Part shown: positions 53,943-64,000 of the stretch, piece by piece
Layout of the letters: each line of letters opens with the position of its first letter
Position numbering within the stretch: the stretch's first letter is position 1
Assembly: GCA_947561395.2 (NCBI GenBank)
Contig: OX387194.1
Coordinates: 10,774,048-10,838,047 of the forward strand
Source of the DNA: Buxus sempervirens
Taxonomy: Eukaryota > Streptophyta > Magnoliopsida > Buxales > Buxaceae
Direction: 5' to 3'
Length of the DNA: 64,000 nt
Made by a program: the position numbers and the translations under genes
Notes under the pieces: model-generated
What the model saw: the letters and a program-made list of their open reading frames with translations, nothing else
Told to the model about the DNA's origin: nothing
Databases searched by the model: none

Positions 53943-55407
53943 TAGGGGGCTGGCAATTTAACGGGCCGGGCCAGGCCGGGCTTTAAAAAGCACATAAGCA
54001 CTTCAGGGCTTTTCTAAGCCAAGCCCGGGTTGGTCTTGGGGCCTCACAATCAAACCCAAGCCTGACCCTAAAATAAATGTAGAAGTCCGATCCTCGCCCG
54101 TTGAAGTCCAGTTGTTACAAATTTCTTTTTGAGTTTTTTATAGTACTAGTAAATATGCTTGGGAATTTCATTTAAATTAAATATCAAAAATAATAAGCAA
54201 ATAAGATGAAAGATAATGATGATAAAAAATGTATATCTATATCTATACTAATATATAAAGAGAACTGCCTAGATTTTGGCATGATAGTCTATGCCAAAAT
54301 CACCCCTAAGATTTTTCCTATTTCACTAATTTGTTATGTCACATCAACATGATTGAACTACATGCCTTTTAACGTGGTGTTCTTCCTAAGTGCACATGTA
54401 CACACACACATGTATGCACACATATATGTATATATTAATTTATTAATTCATTTGTTTTACGTTAAAATTATTTTAATTTAATATTATTTTAGAATATTGA
54501 TTAAAATATTTTTTAAAGATATTCTTATTTTATTCAATTAGAATTCTTTTAGGCAAGTATAAGTACTTTTGAATTAAATTTTCTAGAATAATGGGTATAT
54601 ACAAAATTATTATTATTATCAATAATTTAGGTATATAAAATATTATCAAAAATCTTTTAGATAAATATAATTAAGGTTTATATAATTAGTAGGATTTCAT
54701 TAGACACACGCAAATAACAAAAAAGTTAATTTTGAAATAAAATATTTTATTTGAAATTCTTTTAGATAAAGTACAAGTAGTTTTTGAATTAAATATTTTA
54801 GAATAATGGATAGATATACGAAGTCATTGTTATTGATAATTTAGATTTTATTATTTAATTAGTCTTTTAGATAAGTATAATTAAGGTTTATATAATTTAG
54901 TAGGATTTTATTAATTAAAATTTATTCTTAGATATTTATGTAATCAAGGTTTATCTAGAACTTTATTAAATTCACACGGCAATAAAGAAAGAAAATGCTA
55001 CTTTTGAAATGAAATTAAATAAAGATTTTAGAGGAGAGTAATTTAGGTTTGAAAAAATGAAAACACTTTAGATAGTTTGTGCTTTTATAGTAGTATAGAT
55101 TATTAGAAAAATACTTGAAATACTTGTACTTATCTATGCCGGTTGTTATACTTATATTTCAATAAATTAAGCGCCAAAAAATTACAAAATAAATTAAGAA
55201 CATGATAAAACTAGTTTAAAAAATGCATTTAGTTATTAAATTAGTTTTGCATAAAACCGGGCTGAGCCTAGATAGACTGGGCTTCAACATATCTTGCCAA
55301 AGCCCAGCCGTAACAATTTTAAGCTTTTAAGAATCAGTCCAAGTAAACCCGTGGGCCTCAAAACTCAGGCCCAAGCCGGGGCTCGCATGCATAATGGGTT
55401 GGGCCTA
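53943..55407. mobile_element. hAT-like non-autonomous element carrying a nested insertion
   Basis: Begins TAGGGGGCTGGCAATTTAAC and ends ATGGGTTGGGCCTA, flanked by TTTGCAAG (53935-53942) and ATTGCAAG (55408-55415), an 8-bp duplication with one mismatch, as expected for hAT. Subterminal 150 bp are rich in GGCC/GCCC/AAGCCC motifs at both ends. The left end matches 1-304 (opposite orientation). Without the nested element at 54241-55100 it is about 605 bp. No transposase. Confidence 0.75.
54241..55100. mobile_element. Nested TIR-like element with internal direct repeats
   Basis: Left end ATCTATACTAATATATAAAG; complement of the right end ATCTATACTACTATAAAAGC. It sits inside the hAT element and interrupts its similarity to the copy at 1-304. 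Internally, AGATAAGTATAATTAAGG-type blocks recur with about 210-bp spacing (near 54541, 54650, 54760 and 54865). The TCTATACTA... start is also seen in Helitrons, but no 3' hairpin/CTRR end is present, so its class is unsettled. Confidence 0.5.
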
Positions 55408-55415
55408 ATTGCAAG

Positions 55416-56348
55416 AACTCCATTTCAAAAGTTCCGGTTAGGTCCGAATAATTCTTATCCTTCAATGGGATATGGGATGATGATAAGCCACATCTGAGAA
55501 TGGCATTAAATCCTGAGAAAGAAAGCGACAGCCCGACAGCTTGAGGTGATTTCTAAGCAGTTATTAATGGAACTAGGGGGCTGACACTACGTGCATAGAA
55601 AATGTGAGCCCACTTTGATAAACAGCCCAAGGTAGTTACAGTAGTGGAGGATTGTTTTGTTTGGAGAAGGTAATGTTTAGAATCTGAAAAGAATATTCCC
55701 CCCCTTTTAATAGTATAAATAGATATAGATGAAATCTTCTCCCTGCATTCTTCACTGATATGGTCATTAGATGCTGCCACGTAGAGCATCTCACGGCTTG
55801 TGATTTTCAAGTTTGCCCCATGACAAATGGAGTATAGCACTGCAGCACACGTCTGCCCGTTATTAATGGCGTAAATGACACTTGCGCCCTGAACTTTCAC
55901 GTCACATTTTATGAATAGCCGTTTTGAAGCAAATAAAAGGGCAATGGAACATTTGGTGGACCAACTTTCTTTAAGCCGCCCATGAGCCTTCTTGATCACC
56001 CATTGACCCGTCAAAGTATGTTTCTCTCATAGATATCAATCGGCTTTTATAAATATACTTTATCTTCCTTTCTTTGTTCCTATCCGATGTGTGGGAATAA
56101 ATAAACCGATGTGAGAATAAATAAAGGTTTAATAATTCTACAAAGGAAAAACAAAATTTTTTGACCCATACGTGAATACAGCTAATGTTTATGTTTAACC
56201 TATCTGAAAGAAAAAAAAAAACAAATTGAGTAACAAACTGTCTTGGCCGCAAATTGAGTAACAAAGTCAAACGAAACCAAATGGTTTGAACCAATTACGT
56301 GTTTCCTGGACAACCAAAGCCTTATACCTCCTCGCCAATACCAGATCA
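55416..56348. repeat. Intergenic region including dispersed MITE-like repeat, copy 2
   Basis: 55715-55900 matches 5740-5900 (shared GATGCTGNCACGT and CATCTCACGGCT, plus flanking similarity), so both are copies of one dispersed family. Open frames on the minus strand here have no recognisable domain. The rest, to 56348, is unremarkable AT-rich sequence. Confidence 0.4.
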
Positions 56349-56556
56349 GGTCCTGGAGAAGCTCTATCTATAGTTCGGAATAAAGGCTCTACAGGATAGT
56401 GACATCCGTTCCACTTAAACTACTTCAAGTTCTGTTTTGTTAAAGTTCTATTTTGTTAAACCACTTAAAGCTCCATTCTATCTCACTTTAAGTGGTTTAA
56501 GTATCCATCCTGTAAAGGCTCTATTCCAAACTGCAGATAGAGCCTCTACAGGAACC
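56349..56556. mobile_element. MITE with about 50-bp TIRs, 208 bp
   Basis: GGTCCTGGAGAAGCTCTATC... at 56349 pairs with the complement of ...GATAGAGCCTCTACAGGAACC ending at 56556; the matching arms extend through GGAATA and CTACAGGAT (about 50 bp each side). The middle has a second inverted phrase (CACTTAAA / TTTAAGTGG). No clear target duplication, so the superfamily is uncertain. Confidence 0.65.
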
Positions 56557-56941
56557 AATTTGCACCAATACTAGTTTACCCACTTTTTACCCTTTAAGTT
56601 TCTAAAAGACTAATTAACAAGTTTGCGCCCCCCAAACCTTCTTGACATTTAAAAGTAAAAAGCTTCATTTTGAACCTTGGTTAAAAGTAGGCAGGGTCTT
56701 TTTTTTCAATTCAGCTAATAATATAAACATTTAACCAACCTACTAATAGATGATCTTGGTATTTATTTTAAATAATCCAAATAAGTACAACAAAATTGTC
56801 AATATATATTTTCTCTTATAAACAGATCAACTTGTTAAAATTTTAACAGTCAAAAGGGGAGATTTTGTATAATAGAAAAGGAAGACTGACACATCAAACC
56901 TAAATGTAGTAAACTGGTAATTGGAACATCAAAAACCAAAC

Positions 56942-56981
56942 CTCAAGGTAGTAAACTGATATTTCAGTTTACTACCTTGAG
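56942..56981. repeat. Perfect 18-bp inverted repeat (hairpin) with 4-base loop
   Basis: CTCAAGGTAGTAAACTGA (56942-56959) and its exact complement at 56964-56981, loop TATT. The phrase GTAGTAAACTG also occurs singly at about 56908, so the hairpin may be part of a local duplicated and inverted segment. Confidence 0.75.
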
Positions 56982-57007
56982 AGGTAACCTTAAGGGAATA
57001 AGGGGTA

Positions 57008-58089
57008 ACCCGTAAGGGAAAGTAAGATTGTTTGAAACCTTAAGGGGTAAACTGTAATTACCCCTATTACTTAAGTTGGTAAAAGTACCTTAAATGCATG
57101 CCACGTGGCTCACAACCAACTTGGTCCTACGGTCAACCCAATTTACAGCACACGCACTCCAATCCTCCAAGGCTCCAATCAAACCAAACCAACCCCGTGA
57201 AAACAGAATCTCCCCTATCTTCTCAAACGGCAGGAATGAAGTTATTGTGCTTCGAGAGCCAAACAAGCCACATAACTAACCACCCAGCTCCAAATCTTTC
57301 CCACCCATCTGATGCCATAACCCAATTCAACACTCAAGAGGCAGAAAAAGACGTGCACGCCGTGTGAAGAGCTCATAACAGAACAGAGTTCCATTAAAAA
57401 ACAGAGTTCCTGTAACGTCGTCTTCTTCCTTTTTTTTTCACTAGGGTCCAACAATAAAGAGAGTATCTTCCAAAGTTGAGCACAAGGACTATCCCCATCA
57501 CTTGCTATAGCTTGATTTGGGACCATATGCAGGGGTAGCTGAAGGTCAAACGCTTGATCAGTACGATGAAGACAACCTCACCACATATTTCAGATATAGA
57601 TAATTGAGAAATAACAAGGAGAGCTCAGAGCTGAATAAAAAAGAGACACCTGTGATGAACTCGTTATAATCGAGACACATGTGATGAGCCCATTATTGCA
57701 ATCTGAAACTGAATGTACAACAGAAGAACACATTTCAGAAAGAATTTTAGCTGATTATTGAAATAGCAGTAGGTGGCCCATTACCATCCAAGTTTCCACC
57801 AAAGTCAGATGATTCATCGATCACGTAAGCGAGAAAGCGGAAGCAAATAAAGCTCTCCCAAGTTGGGGATTTCATTAATTGATTTTCCTTCCTAGGATGA
57901 CTACCACTACCACCCATCTGGAGTTATCCTTTCTTTTTTTTTCCAAGGAATTGCAAATGGGGTGATGGGGTTTCTTCAAAAGTCAATAAGACCTTAATAA
58001 GGTTATCGAGCAAAGCAGAATCATTTCCAAATACTAGTGTTGCTGTGTTACCTCTGGGTTTGTGAAGAGAAAAGAAGAAGGCAGTGCTG
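57008..58089 (+). promoter_or_regulatory. Upstream region of the STP7-like gene
   Basis: Contains a G-box, CACGTG in GCCACGTGGC at 57102-57107, about 1 kb before the ATG. Otherwise no TIRs, tandem arrays or confident coding sequence; open frames here are short and domain-free. The pyrimidine-rich stretch at 57930 may belong to the leader. Confidence 0.4.
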
Positions 58090-60372
58090 ATGGCTGGTGG
58101 ATCGTTTGCTCCGGCCGGTGTGGCCAAGGAGAGGGCACAGCAATACCAAGGGAAAGTCACCTCCTACGTGGTCATTGCTTGTCTCACTGCTGCAATTGGC
58201 GGATCGCTCTTTGGTTATGACATTGGAATCTCAGGTTAGTCTATCCTTCTAATACCGCAGAAATTTTGAGAGAATTAATCCTACAGATGAAACAAATCAA
58301 TAACAGAACTATAAGAACCTCATATGCTTTCTATCTTCATGATAATTTTAAGGATGGATAAACTGAACTTTTTTAAGAAAAGATCCAAGAGAAAGAAATG
58401 GGTTTTGCATTACTGTTGGGTGTGCAAGGGAAAGTCTTGTTGGCAAAACATTGACTGATATCTTACAATTACTTGTAAATGCAGGAGGTGTGACATCTAT
58501 GAATGAATTTCTCGAAAAATTCTTTCCTGTGGTCTACAAAAAGAAGGGACATGCACATGAGAACAACTACTGCAAGTATAACAACCAAGGTCTCGCTGCA
58601 TTTACCTCCTCTCTTTATCTTGCTGGCCTGGTTGCAAGTCTGATTGCTTCTCCTGTTACCCGTAAGTATGGACGCCGAGTTAGTATAATCTGTGGTGGGA
58701 TTAGCTTCCTTATTGGAGCCACCTTAAATGCTGCTGCTATAAACCTTGCTATGCTGCTTCTGGGTCGAATCATGCTTGGTGTTGGGATTGGGTTTGGAAA
58801 TCAGGTATTCTTCTCTCTCTTTGAACTACTTCCTGCAAGTTCCTCGAATAACACATAAATCACATTTACTTTTGAAAGCTAATCGCATGACGAGAAAGAC
58901 CAGGATTTTCCTGCACACAAAATTCAGGAGAATGAGAAGGAAATGAAAATTCAAATATTCTGAATAAAGGAAGTTTCTTCTGATTATACTAGAAATCAAA
59001 TAAATTCCACTGTGAGTGTGATCAGCCTGTTAATTTAATTTTTGACATACAACACCAACTGAAGATGTACAAGTATATGAATCCGAGTCTGTAAAATTCT
59101 TTTCCCATGATAATCCACAATTATCTGATCTGTTAGTTTTTGCTGTTGACTGAAGGCAGTCCCACTTTATTTATCAGAGATGGCACCAACCCATCTCAGG
59201 GGAGGCCTGAACATGATGTTTCAGTTAGCAACAACTCTTGGAATCTTCACGGCAAACATGATCAATTATGGAACAGAGAAACTCAAGCCATGGGGATGGA
59301 GGCTCTCCTTGGGTCTAGCTGCAGGACCAGCTCTGCTGATGACAATAGGAGGAATCCTTCTCCCAGAGACACCGAACAGCCTTATAGAACGAGGATTAAA
59401 AGAAAAGGGAAAGGAAGTTCTAGGGAAGATCAGGGGGACCAAAAACATTACAGCAGAATTTCAAGACATGATCGATGCAAGCGAGTTTGCAAACTCGATT
59501 GAGCACCCTTTCAGAAACCTTCTTGAGAGAAGAAACAGACCTCAACTGGTGATGGCAATTTTCATGCCAACATTCCAAATTTTGACAGGCATAAATTCCA
59601 TTCTCTTCTATGCCCCTGTACTGTTCCAGACAATGGGATTTGGAGGACATGCCTCATTATATTCCTCAGCTTTTACTGGAGCAGTTCTTGCTTTGTCTAC
59701 TCTGGTTGCTATTGCAGCAGTTGATAAATTGGGTCGGCGGACATTACTTATTGGTGGAGGAATACAAATGATTGTGTGCCAGGTAAACAATTCAACAAGC
59801 TTTGTCTGTGTGTGTCAAACATACAATTTCTCATATCTAAAATTTGGGAAGTTTCTTTAGTGTGTCAAACATACAATTGTCCAATTGCTGCCTTTTCTCA
59901 TCTTGTTCCCATGAAGCAGATAATAGTCGCCATTATCCTGGGTCTCAAGTTCGGCGACGATAAGCCTCTTTCTAAAGGTTTCTCAATTTTGGTGGTGGTT
60001 GTCATCTGCCTCTTTGTGGCAGCTTTCGGATGGTCATGGGGACCACTTGGTTGGACAGTACCAAGCGAGATATTCCCGCTGGAGACCCGTTCAGCTGGAC
60101 AGAGTATTACAGTAGCTGTTAATCTGTTCTTCACTTTCGTAATAGCACAGTCTTTCCTTTCGCTCCTATGCAGTTTCAAGTTTGGACTTTTCCTCTTCTT
60201 TGCGGGCTGGATTACCATAATGACCATCTTTGTGTATGTCTTCCTACCTGAAACCAAGGGAGTCCCAATAGAAGAGATGATCCTCTTGTGGAGAAAGCAT
60301 TGGTTCTGGAAAAGAATTGTGCCCGAGTTCCCACAGGTTGATGAGAGTAACAACAATGCACAAGCAGCTTAA
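58090..60372 (+). CDS. STP7: Sugar transport protein, STP7-like monosaccharide/H+ symporter
   Basis: Four exons: 58090-58234, 58485-58804, 59156-59782 and 59920-60372; 514 residues, typical STP length. It imports monosaccharides with protons across the plasma membrane; within the STP family, STP7-type members are linked to cell-wall pentoses such as arabinose and xylose (family knowledge, not shown here). MFS sugar-porter hallmarks: [16 protein letters not shown] start, TM1 ending [20 protein letters not shown] loop (TM2-3), [25 protein letters not shown] (TM4-5), [12 protein letters not shown] before the central loop, [10 protein letters not shown] in TM7, [22 protein letters not shown] (TM10) and [12 protein letters not shown] after TM12. 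The closest family member by remembered sequence is STP7. All junctions are GT-AG and in phase. No lesion is seen. Confidence 0.93.
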
Positions 60373-61980
60373 CTGAGTTCAAATACAGCACCAATGGATA
60401 GCAGCGCCCAGTTGTTGGCAACGGAAAACTCAAAGAACAATGTGGTGGCTTTGAAACTTGATGTAATATGGTGGCATTTCCACCACATTTGAAGAAGCTA
60501 CTACTAAAACTGATATTGCACCTAGGCTATCATTGGAATTAAAATAGAGAAAGCATACTTATAAATGCTCCAATTCCAAGTTGAAACTCGCAGCGGACAT
60601 GCAATTCCTACACTCTTTGGAGTTCAAAACAATGACGAATTATATATTTCCACTGCATAAATCTCTCCCAAGTCAATGATAGAAGAGATTCCACTCAAGC
60701 AGGAAACCTCCCTCAATCAAATTGTACACAAATGGGGAAGAAGGCACTCTATAAAGAGGCAAAGGCTCCTCCCTCAATGTAGTGCGCCTCTTCATGCATA
60801 ACACATTTTCATATAATTGCACCTCTTCCAAAAAGGTACATCAACCAACTCATACCTTTTCAGGGGGTTGGTTTGACCAGATGGATCACCCAAAAGAACC
60901 CAACAGTTTACACTTATTTTTAAAGCTAGATGGACAATTCAAATTTATGATAGTAGTAAGTATGATTATATATTTGGGGACAAGGAACTCCTGCTGAGAT
61001 AAGCCATTTTGTTGTTGCTATCGTTGGTTTTATCAGAAAAGTGGAAAATTATATTGAATACTAGAACAAGGTGACCCCACTGAAAAGAGGAAAATACAAT
61101 AGGTGGGGTCACCCCCACTTTGTATTCTTTTGATGATTCGTTAATAAAAAATGAAGTTCCATAGAAAAAAAAAAGCCCCCATTGAAAGAAAATCTAGTGC
61201 AATTAAATGTTCAGTTTCATAGTGAACTAGTATAAATCCTTTCATGGAAGATTCGGCTAACATCTACTAGTGGGCTTAAGCACAACTACTACTTTGTGGT
61301 GTACATGACTTCTGATCTCAAAAGTCAAGCTCATGAAATAAAACAACGGATTTTGTACTCATTCATAATAAAGGCATTAAATGGTAAGCCTGGATAAGTC
61401 ATCCTAATGGACCCCATATACTTTTTTGACTTACCTTGCTATAAAACATGGCCAACTACCAAATTCCATTTAAAGATCGTAATATCATTAAATATATTCA
61501 CCCACCAGCAGTCAGCAGATGTAGCATCATGCCAAGGAAAAGGATCTTATATGTAATTTCAATGGAAGTTAAGAGGTGATGTGCATGCCAGCAAACATCT
61601 TGTATCGAACTCAAAGTGATATGGTTCAAGCTCCCTCGCAAGACCATTAGAGTTGAAAAAATGCATACGCAAAATATTTGATTCACACCACAGGTTGCTC
61701 TAGACAGAGAAATCTGTTGAGGCAATTAACTCACATACAGATTTTTGTATCGAGTATATTGCTTTTATACATCAACCAATAACCGAGGCAATTGATGAAG
61801 CTTTTGGATTCAGATTATAATAATGAATTCTCAAAATCTGGATTTTAATTGTTAATTTTTGAAATCCAAAATCTGTGTTGCATTCTAGAATTATTCCAAC
61901 CATGATCTAGAACATCATCAAGTTATCTCCCCTCTCCAAACATCACACCCTACCCAACCACCCACACACCATACAACCTA
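60373..61980. other. Intergenic region between STP7 and the copia element
   Basis: Mostly AT-rich. A short perfect inverted repeat, GGTGACCCCAC (61070-61080) with its complement at 61103-61113, lies in a segment that may be a LINE-type tail on the minus strand. No gene supported. Confidence 0.4.
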
Positions 61981-62145
61981 TTACAGTTTTAAAATATTTC
62001 TATATGTAATACATGATTCTAGGAGAGATTTAGGATACTGTTATAGACATTTCTTTTCTTTAAATACAGTGTCCAGGTATATTGAATATATGAAAGGAAT
62101 TCTTCTTTTGTGTATTAGACTCTTCCATCTTCACGTTTCTTAACA
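61981..62145 (+). mobile_element. Ty1/copia LTR, forward
   Basis: About 165 bp ending TTCTTAACA. It contains the TATA-like TTTAAATACAG and is almost identical, in inverted orientation, to 63026-63190. The left boundary is inferred from that copy, because the first bases are diverged. The primer-binding site follows immediately. Confidence 0.75.
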
Positions 62146-62158
62146 TGGTATCAGAGCC
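62146..62158 (+). promoter_or_regulatory. Primer-binding site (initiator tRNA-Met type)
   Basis: TGGTATCAGAGCC directly after the LTR, the standard plant copia primer-binding site. Confidence 0.85.
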
Positions 62159-62198
62159 ATCATCCTAAAGCTCTAGACGAGTTCTCCATTGTGATAGC

Positions 62199-63012
62199 AT
62201 GGCTGATAATCGAGATTCTTCTACCCAGTCTTCTTCTTCACAAGTGAGTAATGTTTTTTCTCCTTATTTTATTCACTCATCTGATCATCCTAGTGCTGTT
62301 CTAGTCTCTTCTCTTCTTACTGGAGACAATTATTCTACATGGCAAAGAGCTATGAGGATGGCTCTCAATGCCAAGAATAAACTTAGGTTCGTTAATGGCA
62401 CTCTCAAGAAACCCACTAATGATGCTTAAGCTGTTCACTTGTGGGAGAGATGCAGTGACATGGTTCTTTCTTGGCTCCTCAACAGTATCGACAAATCTCT
62501 CACTGGTAGTCTTATATATTGCAATACACCCCATGAATTGTGGGTTGATCTTGAGGCTCGATTTTCTCAAAGCAAAAATCCGAGGATATTTCGTCTCAAG
62601 AGAGACATAGCCACACTCTGACAAGATACTCTTACTCTTGCACAGTTCTACAACAATATTAAACAATATTGGGAAGAACTCAGTGCATTACAACCTCCAC
62701 CACATTGCATATGTGGAGCATCCAAGGACTCAGCTAGCCTCCAAGACACTGAACGAGTTTTCCAATTCCTTATGGGATTGAATGAATCTTATGCCCAGAT
62801 CAGAAGTCAAATCTTAGCTATGGAGCCTTTACCTGCTGTGAATCGAGTATACTCCATTCTCCACCAAGAAGAAACACAACGTCTTCTCCATCTCCCGTTA
62901 CCCACATCAGACATTGCTGCTATGCAAGTTAATCGATCACCAAATCTTCATGTGCGTAAAGTTCAACCCAAAGGAAGAAATAGTCATACTTGTGAACATT
63001 GTGGAAAAACCT
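62199..63012 (+). pseudogene. Copia gag-like polyprotein, interrupted
   Basis: Starts MADNRDSSTQSSSSQ and shows the UBN2/retrotran-gag order: LTGDNYSTWQRAMRMAL, FVNGTLKKP, WERCSDMVLSWLLNS, ELWVDLEARFSQSKNPRIFRLKRDI, ERVFQFLMGLNESYAQIRSQIL and, at the end, the start of a zinc knuckle (CEHCGK). In-frame stops near 62427 and 62619 break it. The coding is cut off at 63012, where an inverted primer-binding site and LTR begin, so protease and integrase are absent. Confidence 0.85.
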
Positions 63013-63190
63013 GGCTTTGATACCATGTTAAGAAACGTGAAGATGGAAGAGTCTAATACACAAAAGAAGAATTCCTGTCATATATTCAATATACCTGTAC
63101 ACTGTATTTAAAGAAAAGAAATGTCTATAACAGTATCCTAAATCTCTCCTAGAATCATGTATTACATATAGAAATATTCTAATTCCTACA
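63013..63190 (-). mobile_element. Inverted copia LTR with its primer-binding site
   Basis: GGCTTTGATACCA (63013-63025) is an inverted primer-binding site with one difference from 62146-62158; TGTTAAGAAACG...ATTCCTACA (63026-63190) is the complement of the forward LTR with very few differences. It abuts the cut gag frame on one side and non-LTR sequence on the other. Gag therefore lies between two LTRs in opposite orientation. Confidence 0.85.
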
Positions 63191-63274
63191 ACTCTATTTT
63201 GTACAAGGAAACATAGTCCTATAACGTAGTGAGTGAGAATCTTGACAAATTAGGAACATGGTGAGTTTCTAAAC

Positions 63275-64000
63275 TTGAAACATTCTAAAACTGTAATATG
63301 GGTTTTCAAAACTAAACTTTGTGCAGATGGATCCATTGAACGGTATAAAGCTCGTCTAGTGGCCAAGGGTTACACCCAAATTGAAGGTCTTGACTATCAT
63401 GATACTTTTGCCCCAGTAGCAAAACTTGTCACCGTTCGTTGTGTTCTGGCTATTGCAGCAGCTCGTCATTGGCATCTTCATCAGTTTAGATGTGCATAAT
63501 GCCTTTCTTCATGGTGAACTCGATGAAGAAGTCTATATGACCCTTCCACCTGGCTATTGTGGTAAGGGGGAGACACGGGTTTGTCGTCTCCACAAGTCTC
63601 TTTATGGGTTAAAACAAGCTTCTCGCAACTGGTATTCTAAAATTTCTGCTATTCTTCTCTCCGCGGGCTTCACCCAATCACAGGCTAATCACTCGCTGTT
63701 TACACGATCTAATGATCAAACTTTTACTACTATTCTTGTCTATGTGGATGATATTTTGTTGACAAGAAACGATCTTCATACTCTTACTACTGTGAAAGCC
63801 TTCTTAGCTGATCGTTTCAAGATCAAGGACCTTGGTTCTCTTAAATATTTCCTTGGGCTGGAGATTGCTCGTTCACCTTCTGGTATTGTTCTCAACCAAC
63901 GAAAGTATACTCTAGATATTCTTTCTGATGCAGGTACTTTGGGTTCTCGTCCTTTTTTTCCCATGGAGCAGAATTTGAGGTTAACACCTCATGATGGCGA
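63275..64000 (+). pseudogene. Copia reverse transcriptase, partial (runs off the right edge)
   Basis: RVT_2-type [93 protein letters not shown], the YVDDILL catalytic box (about 63740), FKIKDLGSLKYFLGLEI. One extra T at about 63484-63486 shifts the frame between LHQ and DVHNAF. The RNase H part lies beyond the window. The 5' side is directly joined to the inverted LTR region; integrase is missing. Confidence 0.88.

Noticed and set aside
57094..57526. Open frames on both strands upstream of the transporter
   Set aside because: No domain, no codon-like pattern and no splice-linked partner; treated as promoter-region sequence.

Overview
This window is nuclear DNA from a flowering plant, most likely a eudicot or another non-grass angiosperm. 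The evidence is intron-rich genes with GT-AG junctions, long AT-rich introns, plastid-targeted proteins of plant-only families (a CYP28-type cyclophilin and an adenylate kinase with a DUF1995-like tail), an STP-type sugar transporter, and a mixed load of plant transposons. I cannot name the species. I found no prokaryotic, phage, CRISPR or organelle-genome content, and no rRNA or tRNA gene that I recognise.

Layout. 1-305 is the end of a hAT-like element that runs off the left edge. 334-619 is a Mutator-type MITE with a 9-bp target duplication. 660-4573 (-) is a dead BAHD acyltransferase gene, split by a 2.6-kb LTR-like insertion with a 5-bp target duplication. 4.6-7.4 kb is intergenic with MITEs. 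7407-11286 (-) is a two-exon CYP28-type lumenal cyclophilin. 11.5-12.0 kb is an inverted, broken copy of the 3' end of the next gene. 13602-18769 (-) is a five-exon gene for a conserved plant protein of unknown function, with a basic/coiled-coil core and a C-terminal DLN (EAR-like) motif. 19.3-24.1 kb is repeat-rich and holds a Mutator MITE and a complete non-autonomous Helitron. 24151-48753 (+) is a 19-exon, 24.6-kb gene for plastid adenylate kinase 5. Its introns hold RTE and L1-type LINE remnants, a hAT element, tandem duplications and a 38-G run. 49665-52247 (+) is a young 5'-truncated LINE with a perfect 16-bp target duplication, sitting just in front of a proline-rich wall-protein gene (52412-53566, +). 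53.9-57 kb holds a hAT element with a nested TIR element, MITEs and hairpins. 58090-60372 (+) is a four-exon STP7-like monosaccharide/H+ symporter. 61981-64000 is a rearranged Ty1/copia element in which gag lies between inverted LTRs, followed by a reverse transcriptase that runs off the right edge.

The host genes look like independent single-copy loci and I see no cluster or shared pathway. The adenylate kinase and cyclophilin are plastid proteins, the proline-rich protein is secreted, and the transporter is a membrane protein. I did not find an undescribed biological system. The most notable structures are the inverted copy placed where read-through would make a hairpin RNA, the young LINE next to the proline-rich gene, the frame-restoring insertion in the BAHD gene, and the inverted-LTR copia arrangement.
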